A stretch of 64,000 nt of DNA from Clostridium acidisoli DSM 12555 (lineage in GTDB: Bacteria > Bacillota > Clostridia > Clostridiales > Clostridiaceae), in contig NZ_FWXH01000006.1 in assembly GCF_900176305.1 (NCBI RefSeq), positions 1-64,000 of the forward strand, written 5' to 3'. Each line of letters starts with the position of its first letter. The stretch's first letter is position 1. The notes under the pieces are model-generated. The model was not told the origin of the DNA, did no database searches, and was given only the letters and a program-made list of their open reading frames with translations. The position numbers were made by a program, and so were the translations under genes. Shown here piece after piece: positions 35,939-45,577 of this stretch.

Positions 35939-37318
35939 TTACACGTTAATAGGCAAATCTTGTTTTACGTTTTTACCAGCACGATTTCGAAGAGTGGCTT
36001 CAATCTCCTCAAGTGAACGATTACGTGTTTCAAATACTTTATAGTGAACAAACCAAATTGATAGAAAACAAATCACACCATAACCGATGAATAAGCTGCC
36101 AGTACCAAAATGGTTTAACAATGTTGGAAAGGTTAATGATACTATCATATTAGCGCTCCAATTAATTACACTACTGAATGAGTTGCCTAAACCACGAATA
36201 TTTAATGGGAATACCTCACCAATCATAACCCACATTACAGGTCCCCAAGTAGCTGAAAAGAAAGCAATGTAAATAGTTAAAGCAATAACGCAAATAATTG
36301 AAGCAATGGAGGAACCAGTAGAGAACTTCATTGAAAAACTCATAACCAATAAGGAAGCCCCCATTCCAATAGCGCCATAAATCAACATTTTTTTACGATC
36401 AATTTTATCCATTATAACAACAGCTATAGCAGTAACAATAACGTTAAAAATACCAATTCCAATATGTGCAAGCAAAGCTGCTTGAACACCAAAGCCAACT
36501 TGAGTAAGAATAGTTGGTGCATAGTATAAGACTGTATTACAACCCATTATTTGCTGGAAAATAGCCAAGCCTAAGCCTATAATTAGTGCTGGATGAACAG
36601 ATTCACCGAATAATTCTTTGATTCCACCACTTTTAATTTCCGCTTGCTTTTTAATTTGAGCAAGTTCATTATTAACGGCACCTTCATTATGTTTGTTCAT
36701 TTGTTCTAAAATGTGTCGTGCTTCATCGTGACGTCCAGTTTTAACTAAGAATCGAGGACTTTCTGGCAATAAAAGAGCTCCTAAGAAAAGAATTGCAGAT
36801 GGAACGGCTGCAAAGCCAAGCATCAAACGCCAACCGCTATATAAATTAGAAAAACTGTAGTTAGTGATATAAGCTAATAAAATTCCGCTCATTACCATTA
36901 GTTGAAATAAACTTGACATAGATCCACGTTTTTTAGCAGGTGATAATTCAGCTAAATACGTTGGAATTAAAGCAGAGGAAGAACCAACGGCAATACCAAG
37001 AACGATACGTGATATAATTAATATTCCAAGTTTTGGAGAAAATGCTGAACCAAGTGCACCAAAAAAGAAAATAATGGCTGAAATCAAAATCAATCGCTTA
37101 CGTCCATACCTATCTGACATTGGGCCAATAATTGCGGCTCCAAGAATAGCTCCTAATAGTACAGCGCTAACAACCCAGCCTTGTTGCCATGAATCAAGAT
37201 TCATTTGTTTTTGAATAAAGAGAATAGCTCCGGAAATAACCCCTGTATCATAACCAAACAAAAGTCCGCCAAGTGCACCAAAAACATATACTATAGAATT
37301 ATTGACTTTTACATTCAT
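35939..37318 (-). CDS. xylT: Sugar:H+ symporter, probably D-xylose (XylT-like)
   Basis: This 459-residue sugar porter has 12 helices and family motifs GGLLFGYDTGVISGAIL, GPMSDRYGRKRLI, PESPRFLVKTGR, FQQIMGCNTVLYYAP and the C-terminal FETRNRSLEEIE. It resembles D-xylose:H+ symporters of Gram-positive bacteria and lies divergently from xylulokinase, which supports xylose or a related pentose as substrate. Codon use is foreign: of 15 Arg codons, 10 are CGT, 4 CGA, 1 AGG and none AGA, while neighbours mostly use AGA. This suggests recent transfer from a less AT-rich Firmicute. Symbol is by similarity and context. Confidence 0.85.
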   Translation of the reverse strand: MNVKVNNSIVYVFGALGGLLFGYDTGVISGAILFIQKQMNLDSWQQGWVVSAVLLGAILGAAIIGPMSDRYGRKRLILISAIIFFFGALGSAFSPKLGILIISRIVLGIAVGSSSALIPTYLAELSPAKKRGSMSSLFQLMVMSGILLAYITNYSFSNLYSGWRLMLGFAAVPSAILFLGALLLPESPRFLVKTGRHDEARHILEQMNKHNEGAVNNELAQIKKQAEIKSGGIKELFGESVHPALIIGLGLAIFQQIMGCNTVLYYAPTILTQVGFGVQAALLAHIGIGIFNVIVTAIAVVIMDKIDRKKMLIYGAIGMGASLLVMSFSMKFSTGSSIASIICVIALTIYIAFFSATWGPVMWVMIGEVFPLNIRGLGNSFSSVINWSANMIVSLTFPTLLNHFGTGSLFIGYGVICFLSIWFVHYKVFETRNRSLEEIEATLRNRAGKNVKQDLPINV

Positions 37319-37889
37319 CTAAATCATCCCCATTTTTTTATTTTAATTAGATTTGAATTTTTATCATTGCAAAGTGATAGATAAGATTTCTTTATTATGA
37401 GTTTCAGCTCAAGTAGCACAACTTAATGTATTTTACTGAATAACCTATATAGTATCACCTCTTTTTTAAATCAAATAATCGTTTACATAAATGCAAATGC
37501 TATAAAAAACCACCTGCCTCAAAACTTAGTTTATCGTAAAAATTAAGTTCCTAAAAAAATATAAATGGTAACAATAATTATTATATTGGAGATTAATAAC
37601 GTTTTCAATACTTATTTTTCCTATGAAGTAAAAAAATAGTGCAAAAAAATTAAGCATATATCAGAAGAAAATTTCCAAAAAAAGTTTTTAAATACACTTT
37701 ATAAAATAACTTGAAAAACTTTGGTTTTAGAATTATACTAATAACATAGATGGAAATAAAATATATCTAATAAAAAAATTAGGAGGTAGGTAAAAGTAGA
37801 TTCTAAGTGAAAACGTTTTTCTGAGAAATTAATTATAAAGAGATGGTAATGGAACTAGCTAATATTTATTTAGGGGGAAGGGATTATTT
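37319..37889. promoter_or_regulatory. Divergent xylT/xylB control region with cre-like sites
   Basis: This is a 571-bp gene-free spacer. Three catabolite-response-like sites, each with about two mismatches to WTGNAANCGNWWNCAW, are AATAATCGTTTACAT (about 37464-37479), TTAATAACGTTTTCAA (about 37592-37607) and AGTGAAAACGTTTTTCT (about 37806-37822). Binding by CcpA is plausible for a sugar operon. No clear ROK operator or structured RNA was recognised. Confidence 0.45.
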
Positions 37890-39386
37890 ATGAAATTTTT
37901 GGGGATAGATTTAGGTACATCATCCGTTAAGATAATTGTAATGGATGAAAATGGGAAAGTCATTGAAAATGTTTCAAAAAATTATGATGTAAGTTATCCT
38001 CATGTGGGATGGGCTGAGCAAAACCCAGAAGATTGGTGGAACAGTACCAAAGAAGGAATTAAAGAATTGGTTTATGGAGGTAACATAAAAGCAGAAGACA
38101 TTAATGGAATAAGTTTTAGTGGACAGATGCATGGTTTAGTTTTACTTGATAAAAAAGATGAAGTTTTAATGCCAGCTATTTTATGGTGCGATCAAAGAAC
38201 ACAAAAACAATGTGATTATTTGAACAATGAATTTGGTCAAGATAAGCTTGCAGGATATACGGGAAACAAAGCGTTGACGGGTTTTACATTACCAAAAATA
38301 TTATGGGTTAAAGAAAATAGACCAGAAATATATAAAAAAATAGCACATATAATGCTTCCTAAGGACTATATAAGTTTTAAACTTACTGGAAAATTTTCTT
38401 CAGATGTGTCAGATTCATCAGGTACATTAATGTTTGATGTAGAAAATAGGAAATGGTCAAAAAAGATGTTAGATTTATTAGAGATAGATGAACTTACTCT
38501 ACCAAAAGTTTATGAATCTTGGCAGGTAGTGAGCAATGTTTCTAATGAAGCTGCAGAAGAAACTGGTTTATCTGTTAAAACCTTAGTCGTAGCTGGTGCA
38601 GGTGATCAAGCTGCCGGCGCAGTTGGATCAGGTACAGTAAAGTCAGGTGTATTATCGGTTGTGCTTGGAACTTCAGGAGTAGTTTTTGCTTGTGATGAAA
38701 AATTTTCTGTGGATAAAGAAAATAGATTACATTCCTTTTGTCATGCTAATGGGAAGTGGCATCAAATGGGAGTTATGCTTTCTGCAGCATCTTGTTTGCA
38801 ATGGTGGGTAGACAATATTAACATGGATATTGCTGGAGATGCTTTCCAAAAATTACTTGATGAAGCTGAAAAAGCTCCAGTAGGTAGTAATAAATTATTG
38901 TTTTTGCCTTATCTTATGGGAGAAAGAACTCCTCATAGTGATCCAAATGCGAAAGGAAGCTTTATCGGATTAAACATAACACATAAAAGGGGAGATATGA
39001 CAAGGTCAATATTAGAAGGTGTTTGCTTTGGGTTAAGGGATTCTCTTGAGATATTAAAAAGTTTAAATGTTGAAGTTAAGGAAGTTAGGGTTAGTGGAGG
39101 TGGAGCTAAAAGCAGATTTTGGAGACAAATACTTGCAGACATATTCAACTTAAATGTAGATGTAATAAACTCTAAAAATGGACCAGCATATGGAGCAGCA
39201 ATATTGGCATCAGTAGGTTGTGGTTTATATAAGACTGTGGATGAGGCTTGTGGCCAATTGATAAACATTACAGATAGAGTGGAACCTATAAAAGAAAATG
39301 TAGAAAAATATAATAAAATATATAATACTTATACCTCACTATATGATTGTTTAAAAGAAAAATTTCAAGAGATAAATGATTTATAA
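37890..39386 (+). CDS. xylB: Xylulokinase
   Basis: This 498-residue FGGY kinase phosphorylates D-xylulose to xylulose 5-phosphate for the pentose phosphate pathway. It shows FLGIDLGTSSVKIIVMD, the substrate region ISFSGQMHGLVLLDK, ILWCDQRTQKQC, GAGDQAAGAVGSG and the C-terminal VRVSGGGAKSRFWRQ. Length and motifs are typical of XylB. AGGGGGAAGGG precedes the ATG. A second ROK regulator gene follows about 100 bp downstream on the same strand, then the isomerase pair. Codon use is native (AGA-rich). Confidence 0.95.
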   Translation: MKFLGIDLGTSSVKIIVMDENGKVIENVSKNYDVSYPHVGWAEQNPEDWWNSTKEGIKELVYGGNIKAEDINGISFSGQMHGLVLLDKKDEVLMPAILWCDQRTQKQCDYLNNEFGQDKLAGYTGNKALTGFTLPKILWVKENRPEIYKKIAHIMLPKDYISFKLTGKFSSDVSDSSGTLMFDVENRKWSKKMLDLLEIDELTLPKVYESWQVVSNVSNEAAEETGLSVKTLVVAGAGDQAAGAVGSGTVKSGVLSVVLGTSGVVFACDEKFSVDKENRLHSFCHANGKWHQMGVMLSAASCLQWWVDNINMDIAGDAFQKLLDEAEKAPVGSNKLLFLPYLMGERTPHSDPNAKGSFIGLNITHKRGDMTRSILEGVCFGLRDSLEILKSLNVEVKEVRVSGGGAKSRFWRQILADIFNLNVDVINSKNGPAYGAAILASVGCGLYKTVDEACGQLINITDRVEPIKENVEKYNKIYNTYTSLYDCLKEKFQEINDL

Positions 39387-39485
39387 GCTTAATTTGAAAA
39401 GAGAGTTACTTATGTTATATAATGTTTTTAATAGTAGAATTTATCAAAAGAAAAAACTTTAATAAAATTTAAGTGGTGGTATAAA

Positions 39486-40664
39486 ATGAATAACTTTAAA
39501 GCTATAGACCAAGAGACAATAAAAGAATTGAATCAAAAAAAAATAATTCAAATGTTGTATAGGAAAAATCAGCTTACAAAACAGGTGATAGCTCAGAATC
39601 TTAAGATAAGTATTCCAACCGTTATAAGTAATGTAAGAGAGCTTATTGAACGAGGATTTTTAGATGAGATTGGTGTTGCTGAATCTTCTGGAGGAAGAAA
39701 ACCTGTAATTGTTAGATTTCTACCGGATGCCAGGTATTCTTTTGGTGTGCTTATTACGAAGGAGCAGGTTAGAATTATTTTAACAAATCTAAAATTTGAT
39801 ATAATGGCAGAAAAAATTTTTGATATAACTGATGAAGTGAACAAATTTAATGATATTATCGCAGAAGTTAGAAAAGAAATTGACAACATTATTAGTGCGA
39901 ATAATATACCTAGAGATAAGATACTTGGAGTTGGATTTTCATTGCCAGGTACTGTTAATGAGGAAAAACTGCTTTTAAAAAATGCTCCAAACTTAAAGCT
40001 TAAAGATATATGCTTTAAAGAATTTGAACAGGATTTTCAAATTCCTATATTTATAGAAAACGAAGCTAATGCAGCAGCTTATGCAGAAGCATTTATCAAT
40101 TTTAATTATATTAAAAACAGTTTAGTATTTATATCTATTACGGAAGGTATTGGTACTGGCATAATAATTTCTGACAATGTTTATAGAGGCTACAATAAAC
40201 GTGCAGGAGAATTTGGACATATGACAATTGTAAAAGATGGGAAACAATGCAATTGTGGTAGAAAAGGTTGTTGGGAGTTATATGCATCTAGAAAGGCATT
40301 AATTGATGAATATAGAAAAACATTTAATATTAAGGATAAAACGCTGAAAGATTTTTTAGAAATGACAAAAATAGATTCCAGGGCGAAAGAGATATTAAAT
40401 AATTATTTGGAATTTCTTGCAGAAGGTATTAGAAATATAATTCTAATATTAGATCCACAATGCATAATTATAGAAGGTGAATTATCAAATTATAAAAACT
40501 TAATAGAAGATGATTTAAAAAATAAAATATTTCAAGAAAATAACTTCTATGACGAAAAAGAATGCAAGGTATTATTTTCTAATTTAGAAGGAAATGCATC
40601 TATATTTGGTGCTGCTTTTCTACCAATGAAAAAGTTGTTTTTTTTAGATGAGAAGGTAATTTAA
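39486..40664 (+). CDS. ROK family transcriptional regulator (XylR-like)
   Basis: This 392-residue regulator has an N-terminal helix-turn-helix (LTKQVIAQNLKISIPTVISN) and a ROK domain with GVGFSLPGTVN, FIENEANAAAYAEA, EGIGTGIIISDNVYRG, GEFGHMTIV and zinc motif CNCGRKGCWELYAS. It lies between xylB and the isomerase genes, so it is the more likely local xylose repressor of the two ROK proteins here. GTGGTAT precedes the ATG. Confidence 0.9.
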   Translation: MNNFKAIDQETIKELNQKKIIQMLYRKNQLTKQVIAQNLKISIPTVISNVRELIERGFLDEIGVAESSGGRKPVIVRFLPDARYSFGVLITKEQVRIILTNLKFDIMAEKIFDITDEVNKFNDIIAEVRKEIDNIISANNIPRDKILGVGFSLPGTVNEEKLLLKNAPNLKLKDICFKEFEQDFQIPIFIENEANAAAYAEAFINFNYIKNSLVFISITEGIGTGIIISDNVYRGYNKRAGEFGHMTIVKDGKQCNCGRKGCWELYASRKALIDEYRKTFNIKDKTLKDFLEMTKIDSRAKEILNNYLEFLAEGIRNIILILDPQCIIIEGELSNYKNLIEDDLKNKIFQENNFYDEKECKVLFSNLEGNASIFGAAFLPMKKLFFLDEKVI

Positions 40665-40873
40665 TTTATTTCCACTACAGATAAAGATACATTAGAAAGT
40701 TTATGAAAATGTATTAATTATCATGGATAGAATAAATACGATAAACTTGTTAAAATGAGTTTATAAAGTCATTTTATAATATTGCAATAAATAGATAACG
40801 ATTGAATAGAAATATTTATGAACTATCAAAACATTGTAATTTATATATAAAGTAAATGAAGGGTGGAGGTAAT

Positions 40874-41497
40874 ATGGTTATTAAAAAAGTGACGGATGAT
40901 AAATTCAAAAGATATGGACAAATTCTACAAAATTATGATTGCTCTGAATTAATTGAAAAAATGAAAAAAACACCAGTGCCAAGTGACGTAATCTATGAGG
41001 CATCAATTGAGGAATTAGAAGAACTACAAATTGCTAAAGAATTAAGAACAAGAGAATTTGGTGAATTACCAATTGAGATAGGATATTGTAATGGCAATAA
41101 TTATTTATTAAATGCAGTTGAATATCATCGTTCATCTGAAATAAATGTTGCAGTGACGGATCTTATTTTACTCATAGGTTTTAAACAGGATATTGAAGAC
41201 GATTACACATATGATACGTCAAAGATAGAAGCATTTTTTGTGCCAGCTGGTACCATTCTAGAAGTGTATGCAACAACACTTCATTATGCACCTTGCAATG
41301 CAAATAAAGATGGTTTTAAGTGTGTTGTCGTTTTGCCAAAGGAAACTAATCTATCTCTAGAGAATAGGATTAAAAAATCTGGTGAAGATGCATTACTTTT
41401 TGCTAAAAATAAGTGGCTAATTGGGCATAAAGATACTGATTTAGGTACACAGGGGGCATTTATAGGTTTAAAAGGAAAAAATATTTCAATAAAATAA
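40874..41497 (+). CDS. DUF4867 family protein
   Basis: This 207-residue protein has a cupin-like look in its second half (FFVPAGTILEVYATTLHYAPC). It matches DUF4867 proteins, which often neighbour sugar isomerases. ATG at 40874 follows GGTGGAGGT; an ATG six codons earlier is inside that site. It ends 19 bp before the isomerase start, so the two are coupled. It may be an auxiliary, such as a mutarotase or sugar-binding partner, but no activity is known. Confidence 0.75.
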   Translation: MVIKKVTDDKFKRYGQILQNYDCSELIEKMKKTPVPSDVIYEASIEELEELQIAKELRTREFGELPIEIGYCNGNNYLLNAVEYHRSSEINVAVTDLILLIGFKQDIEDDYTYDTSKIEAFFVPAGTILEVYATTLHYAPCNANKDGFKCVVVLPKETNLSLENRIKKSGEDALLFAKNKWLIGHKDTDLGTQGAFIGLKGKNISIK

Positions 41498-41516
41498 AAA
41501 AATGGGGGAATTAAAT

Positions 41517-42998
41517 ATGAAAAATGTACCAGAAGTAAAATTGGGAATTATTGCAGTGAGTAGAGATTGTTTTCCGATGGAGTTATCAGCTAATCGCAGA
41601 AAAGCTGTGGTGGAAGCTTATAAAAAATCTAATGGAAACATCTATGAATGTTTAACAACTGTAGAAAATGAAAAACATATGGAAAAGGCATTAGAAGAAG
41701 TGAAAGAAGCAGGTGTAAATGCACTTGTGGTATATATTGGGAATTTTGGACCTGAAACTTCAGAAACTTTGATTGCAAAACAGTTTAATGGGCCAGTAAT
41801 GTTTGCTGCTGCTGCGGAGGAAAAGGGAAACAATCTAATTAATGGGCGTGGAGATGCATTTTGTGGAATGCTAAATGCAAGTTATAATTTAGCACTTCGT
41901 AATGTAAAAGCATATATTCCTGAATATCCTGTTGGAACTGCAGATGAAGTTGCAAATATGATTACAGAATTTGTGCCAGTTGCAACTGCATTACTTGGAT
42001 TAAAGAAATTAAAAATTATCTCCTTTGGACCACGTCCACAAGACTTTTTAGCCTGTAACGCTCCAATTAAACAATTATATAATTTAGACGTTGAAATTGA
42101 AGAAAATTCGGAACTTGACTTATATGCAGCATTTAATGAGCATGCTAATGATTCAAGAATTCCAGAGGTAATAGCTAGTATGGAAGAGGAATTAGCTGAA
42201 GGAAATAAAATGCCAGGCATTTTACCAAAGCTTGCCCAGTATGAAATTACATTGTTAGATTGGATGGAAGCACATAAAGGTTCAAGAGATTATGTTGTTT
42301 TTGCAAATAAATGTTGGCCATCCTTCCAAACACAATTTGGATTTGTACCTTGCTATGTAAACAGTCGTTTAACAGCAAGGGGAATCCCTGTGTCATGTGA
42401 AGTGGATATTTATGGTGCATTAAGTGAATATATTGGAACATGTGTAAGTCAAGATGCCGTAACATTACTGGACATTAATAATACAGTTCCAGATGATATG
42501 TATGAATCAGAAATTAAAGGCAAATTTAATTACACACTAAAAGACACATTTATGGCATTCCATTGTGGTAACACAGCTGCATGTAAATTGACAACTCGCA
42601 CTATGAAAAATCAAATGATTATGGCAAGGGCATTAGAGCCAAATCAAGAACCTAACATAACTAGAGGTACACTTGAAGGTGATATTGTTCCTGGAGATAT
42701 AACCTTCTTCCGTTTACAAAGCAATGCAGATGCAGAGCTAACAGCATATGTTGCAGAAGGTGAAATTTTACCAGTTGCAACTCGTTCGTTTGGATCTATT
42801 GGTATTTTTGCAATTCCCGAAATGGCAAGATTTTATCGTCATGTGCTAATAGAGAAGAGATATCCACATCATGGTGCAGTTGCATTTGGACACCATGGAA
42901 AAGCAATTTACAATTTATTTAAATATCTAGAGGTTAAAGAATTAGGATTTAATCAGCCAAAAGGAATGCTTTATAAAACAGAGAATCCTTTTGAATAA
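41517..42998 (+). CDS. L-fucose/L-arabinose isomerase family protein, probable xylose isomerase
   Basis: This 493-residue protein belongs to the fucose/arabinose isomerase superfamily. Likely metal ligands are Glu in VSCEVDIYGALSEYIG, Asp in VTLLDINNTVPDD and His in FMAFHCGNTAACK, with a second His-rich segment HHGAVAFGHHGK near the end. From memory, a relative in C. acetobutylicum in the same neighbourhood acts as a non-orthologous xylose isomerase. No classical xylA is present here, and xylB is adjacent, which supports that role. Arg codons are mixed (9 of 18 CGN), unlike native genes. ATG at 41517 follows GGGGGA. Fucose, arabinose or lyxose remain alternatives. Confidence 0.78.
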   Translation: MKNVPEVKLGIIAVSRDCFPMELSANRRKAVVEAYKKSNGNIYECLTTVENEKHMEKALEEVKEAGVNALVVYIGNFGPETSETLIAKQFNGPVMFAAAAEEKGNNLINGRGDAFCGMLNASYNLALRNVKAYIPEYPVGTADEVANMITEFVPVATALLGLKKLKIISFGPRPQDFLACNAPIKQLYNLDVEIEENSELDLYAAFNEHANDSRIPEVIASMEEELAEGNKMPGILPKLAQYEITLLDWMEAHKGSRDYVVFANKCWPSFQTQFGFVPCYVNSRLTARGIPVSCEVDIYGALSEYIGTCVSQDAVTLLDINNTVPDDMYESEIKGKFNYTLKDTFMAFHCGNTAACKLTTRTMKNQMIMARALEPNQEPNITRGTLEGDIVPGDITFFRLQSNADAELTAYVAEGEILPVATRSFGSIGIFAIPEMARFYRHVLIEKRYPHHGAVAFGHHGKAIYNLFKYLEVKELGFNQPKGMLYKTENPFE

Positions 42999-43009
42999 TT
43001 AAATGATGA

Positions 43010-43083
43010 CAATGACTTCCCTTTTTGTTATTTTTGTTTGAATAGAGATTCAATTATAACAAAAAAGGGAGCCATTGTTTTTT
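43010..43083. terminator. Long bidirectional terminator
   Basis: CAATG...TTCCCTTTTTGTTA (43010-43030) pairs with ATAACAAAAAAGGGA...CATTG (43056-43077) around a 25-nt loop and is followed by TTTTTT. It ends the isomerase gene and the convergent reductase gene. Confidence 0.8.
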
Positions 43084-43103
43084 ATTATAACGGCAATTTT
43101 CTA

Positions 43104-45107
43104 TTAGCAGTTAAGTCCGATTTCATTAGCGCTCCAGATTGCATCCATTATGTTGGCAGTCTGATATGCATCACCAATTAGATACAAATCGGTAATTTTG
43201 CTGTGAAGTTTATTGTATAATTCTTTGTCAGATTTAAATCCAACAGAAATTACAATAGTATCAGCAGCTACATTCTGCTTTTTAAATTTATTACTGATTA
43301 ACACTGCACCTTCATCTGTTACTTCAAGTAAAGAGTTGTTTGTTATAATTTTTATATTTTGCATTTTAAGAAGATCAAGAAGCATAATTTTATTCATATG
43401 TGGAATTGGTTTTCCTGCATCTAATATATTACTTTTGGCTTCAACAATTGTAACAGTTTTACCTTGTTTTGAAAGGTAGAGAGCAGTTTCACAGCCAACA
43501 AGTCCACCACCTACCATAAGTACATTTTCTCCAGTTTTCTTTTTGCCATTTAAAATCTCAACTGCTGATGAAACTTTATCTTTTTCCATGCCAGGTAAAG
43601 TGGGTATAATTTCCTTTGCACCAGTTGCAATAATGACAACGTCCGGATTTTTGTTTTTTACAAGTTCTTCTGTTACTTTTGTATTTAAAACTACTTCAAC
43701 TTTAGATTCCTGTATTTCATTTCTATACCAGTCAAGTAGTCTCCTATCATCTAATTTAAAAGCAGGTACCGAACCTGGAATGACTTCTCCTCCAAGTTCA
43801 CTTGTGCTTTCATATAAGGTAACCTTATGACCTCTCAATTGGGCAATTCTTGCTGCTTCCATTCCTGCAAGGCCACCACCTACAACCATTACTTTTTTTG
43901 ATGCAGGAGCAGGTTCTATTCTATAATATCTTTCTCTACCAGCAGCTGGATTTACTGCACAACTTAAAGGTTTTCCTTCAAAGCCTCTGCCAAGACAGCC
44001 TGCATGGCATCCTATGCATGGACGAATTCTTTCAGGATGATTTGAAAGAACTTTTTTTGGCCAGTATGCATCTGAAAGAAGTGGTCTTCCAAGTCCAATC
44101 ATATCAGCAGCTTGGTCATCAAGAGCTTTTTGAGCCACATCAGGTACACCTAGTTTTCCTGCAACTATAACAGGGATTTTTACAGCTTTCTTTAATTCCT
44201 TGGTATATGGAAGATAGAGTCCGTCTTTCTGATAAAGAGGTGGATGTGACCAGTACCATGCATCATAGGTTCCTATATCTGTATTTAATTCATCATATCC
44301 TGCAGCTTCAAGAATTTTTGCAGCCTCAATGCCTTCCTTTAAATCACGACCTTTTTCAACAAAGTCCTCATCTGGAAGCCCGCCTTGTCTCCAATCCTTT
44401 ATGCAGCTCTTAACACTATATCGTAAGCCAACTGGAAAACTTTGTCCCAATCTAGCCTTTATTCCTTGTACTATTTCTATTGGTAATTGAAGTCTTCCTC
44501 TTAAATCCCCACCATATTTGTCAGTTCTTTTATTGAATATGGAAAGTGTGAACTGGTCAAGTAAATAACCTTCATGTACAGCATGTATTTCAACACCATC
44601 AAAACCTGCTTTCTGTGCAATTTCAGCAGATTCAATAAATTTTGTAACTACCCATTCTACTTCTGAAGTTGTAAGTTCTCTACAGGTAACTGTTGGATTC
44701 CAGTAATTTGGAATATTTGAAGCTGAAACAGGCTGTGAGGTTAGTAGTGTGCCTGGGGCACCACTTCTTCCAAAACCCATAGTAAGTTGTAAAAAAATTT
44801 TTGTACCGTAAGCATGAACTCTTTCTGTCATTTCTGCCGAGGTCATTAAAAACCTTCCAGGGTTAATAGAGATTATTGGAATTACACCAGGTACAACCTT
44901 ATCAAGTTCATTCTCAACCTTAGTGATGCTTGTTACAATAAGCCCTGTACCACCTTTAGCCCTTTCAACATAATAGTCGATAGCTCTTTGATTGTAACAA
45001 CCTTCGTTGTCTATAAGTCCGAAAGCTCCCATAGGTGCCATGGATATTTTATTTTTTATTTCCACACTACCTATTTTAATAGGTTCAAACAAAGATTTAT
45101 TTTTCAT
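43104..45107 (-). CDS. Old Yellow Enzyme-type FMN/FAD/4Fe-4S reductase (enoate/2,4-dienoyl-CoA reductase-like)
   Basis: This 667-residue enzyme has an N-terminal FMN TIM barrel (about residues 1-350; FEPIKIGSVEIKNKISMAPM, DGVEIHAVHEGYLLDQF). A [4Fe-4S] motif CIGCHAGCLGRGFEG follows (about residue 360), then a C-terminal FAD/NAD(P)H domain with MVVGGGLAGMEAARIAQLRG and MVGGGLVGCETALYL. This is the layout of enoate reductase, 2,4-dienoyl-CoA reductase and bile-acid BaiCD/BaiH enzymes. It would reduce an activated C=C bond. The substrate cannot be told. AGAGGCG precedes the ATG. Confidence 0.88.
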   Translation of the reverse strand: MKNKSLFEPIKIGSVEIKNKISMAPMGAFGLIDNEGCYNQRAIDYYVERAKGGTGLIVTSITKVENELDKVVPGVIPIISINPGRFLMTSAEMTERVHAYGTKIFLQLTMGFGRSGAPGTLLTSQPVSASNIPNYWNPTVTCRELTTSEVEWVVTKFIESAEIAQKAGFDGVEIHAVHEGYLLDQFTLSIFNKRTDKYGGDLRGRLQLPIEIVQGIKARLGQSFPVGLRYSVKSCIKDWRQGGLPDEDFVEKGRDLKEGIEAAKILEAAGYDELNTDIGTYDAWYWSHPPLYQKDGLYLPYTKELKKAVKIPVIVAGKLGVPDVAQKALDDQAADMIGLGRPLLSDAYWPKKVLSNHPERIRPCIGCHAGCLGRGFEGKPLSCAVNPAAGRERYYRIEPAPASKKVMVVGGGLAGMEAARIAQLRGHKVTLYESTSELGGEVIPGSVPAFKLDDRRLLDWYRNEIQESKVEVVLNTKVTEELVKNKNPDVVIIATGAKEIIPTLPGMEKDKVSSAVEILNGKKKTGENVLMVGGGLVGCETALYLSKQGKTVTIVEAKSNILDAGKPIPHMNKIMLLDLLKMQNIKIITNNSLLEVTDEGAVLISNKFKKQNVAADTIVISVGFKSDKELYNKLHSKITDLYLIGDAYQTANIMDAIWSANEIGLNC

Positions 45108-45256
45108 ATCAATTCGCCTCTTTGTATAAATTTATTTTACAAAATAAGTATATCACTTTAAATATGTCTTGATACCGTTTACTTAAAAATATTTGTAAAT
45201 TAATGAATACTTAACTGAAAAATCAAATAATTATGGCAATATTTTATCATTGTGTA

Positions 45257-45285
45257 TTTACATTTTGAAATGTTTATTGTATAAT
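45257..45285 (+). promoter_or_regulatory. Promoter of the leuA T-box
   Basis: TTTACA (45257-45262) and TATAAT (45280-45285) are separated by 17 bp, placing transcription start near 45292. Confidence 0.75.
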
Positions 45286-45324
45286 CATGTAAAGCTTTGA
45301 TCAGAAATAGTAAAGATATATGAA

Positions 45325-45555
45325 ATTTTCAGAGAGCCGAAGGTGCTGTGATTCGGTAATTTCAAAATCTCGAACTCGTCTGTGAGCTGTCTCCTGAAAT
45401 TAGTAGGGTAGAACGTATTTCCCACGTTATAGGGATAGATGGTAATAGCCATTGATATTTATGGAAAGCCATCGAAAGCGAATTTTAGAAATAAAATTAA
45501 TTAGAGTGGTACCGCGGGTTAACCTCGTCTCTTCATTGAGATGAGGTTTTATTTT
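45325..45555 (+). promoter_or_regulatory. T-box leader, leucine-specific
   Basis: Stem I begins with CAGAGAGCCG, and the specifier region reads CGAACTCGTC. GAA before CTC (45375-45377) points to leucine codon CUC. The T-box core AGAGTGGTACCGCGGG (45503-45518) is canonical; its bulge TGGT pairs with the A73 end of tRNA-Leu. The terminator stem ACCTCGTCTC/GAGATGAGGT (45522-45531/45538-45547) runs into a T tract. Uncharged tRNA-Leu should allow leuA expression. Confidence 0.93.
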
Positions 45556-45577
45556 TTTATAAAAAGGGGTGTTTATA

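Noticed and set aside
42247-42465. Antisense frames within the isomerase and reductase genes (also 43850-44413)
   Set aside because: They are low-complexity shadows rich in Leu, His and Gln, with no ribosome site.
43104-45107. Bile-acid (bai) operon from the BaiCD-like reductase
   Set aside because: No other bai-like gene is nearby, and the same domain layout occurs in enoate and dienoyl-CoA reductases.
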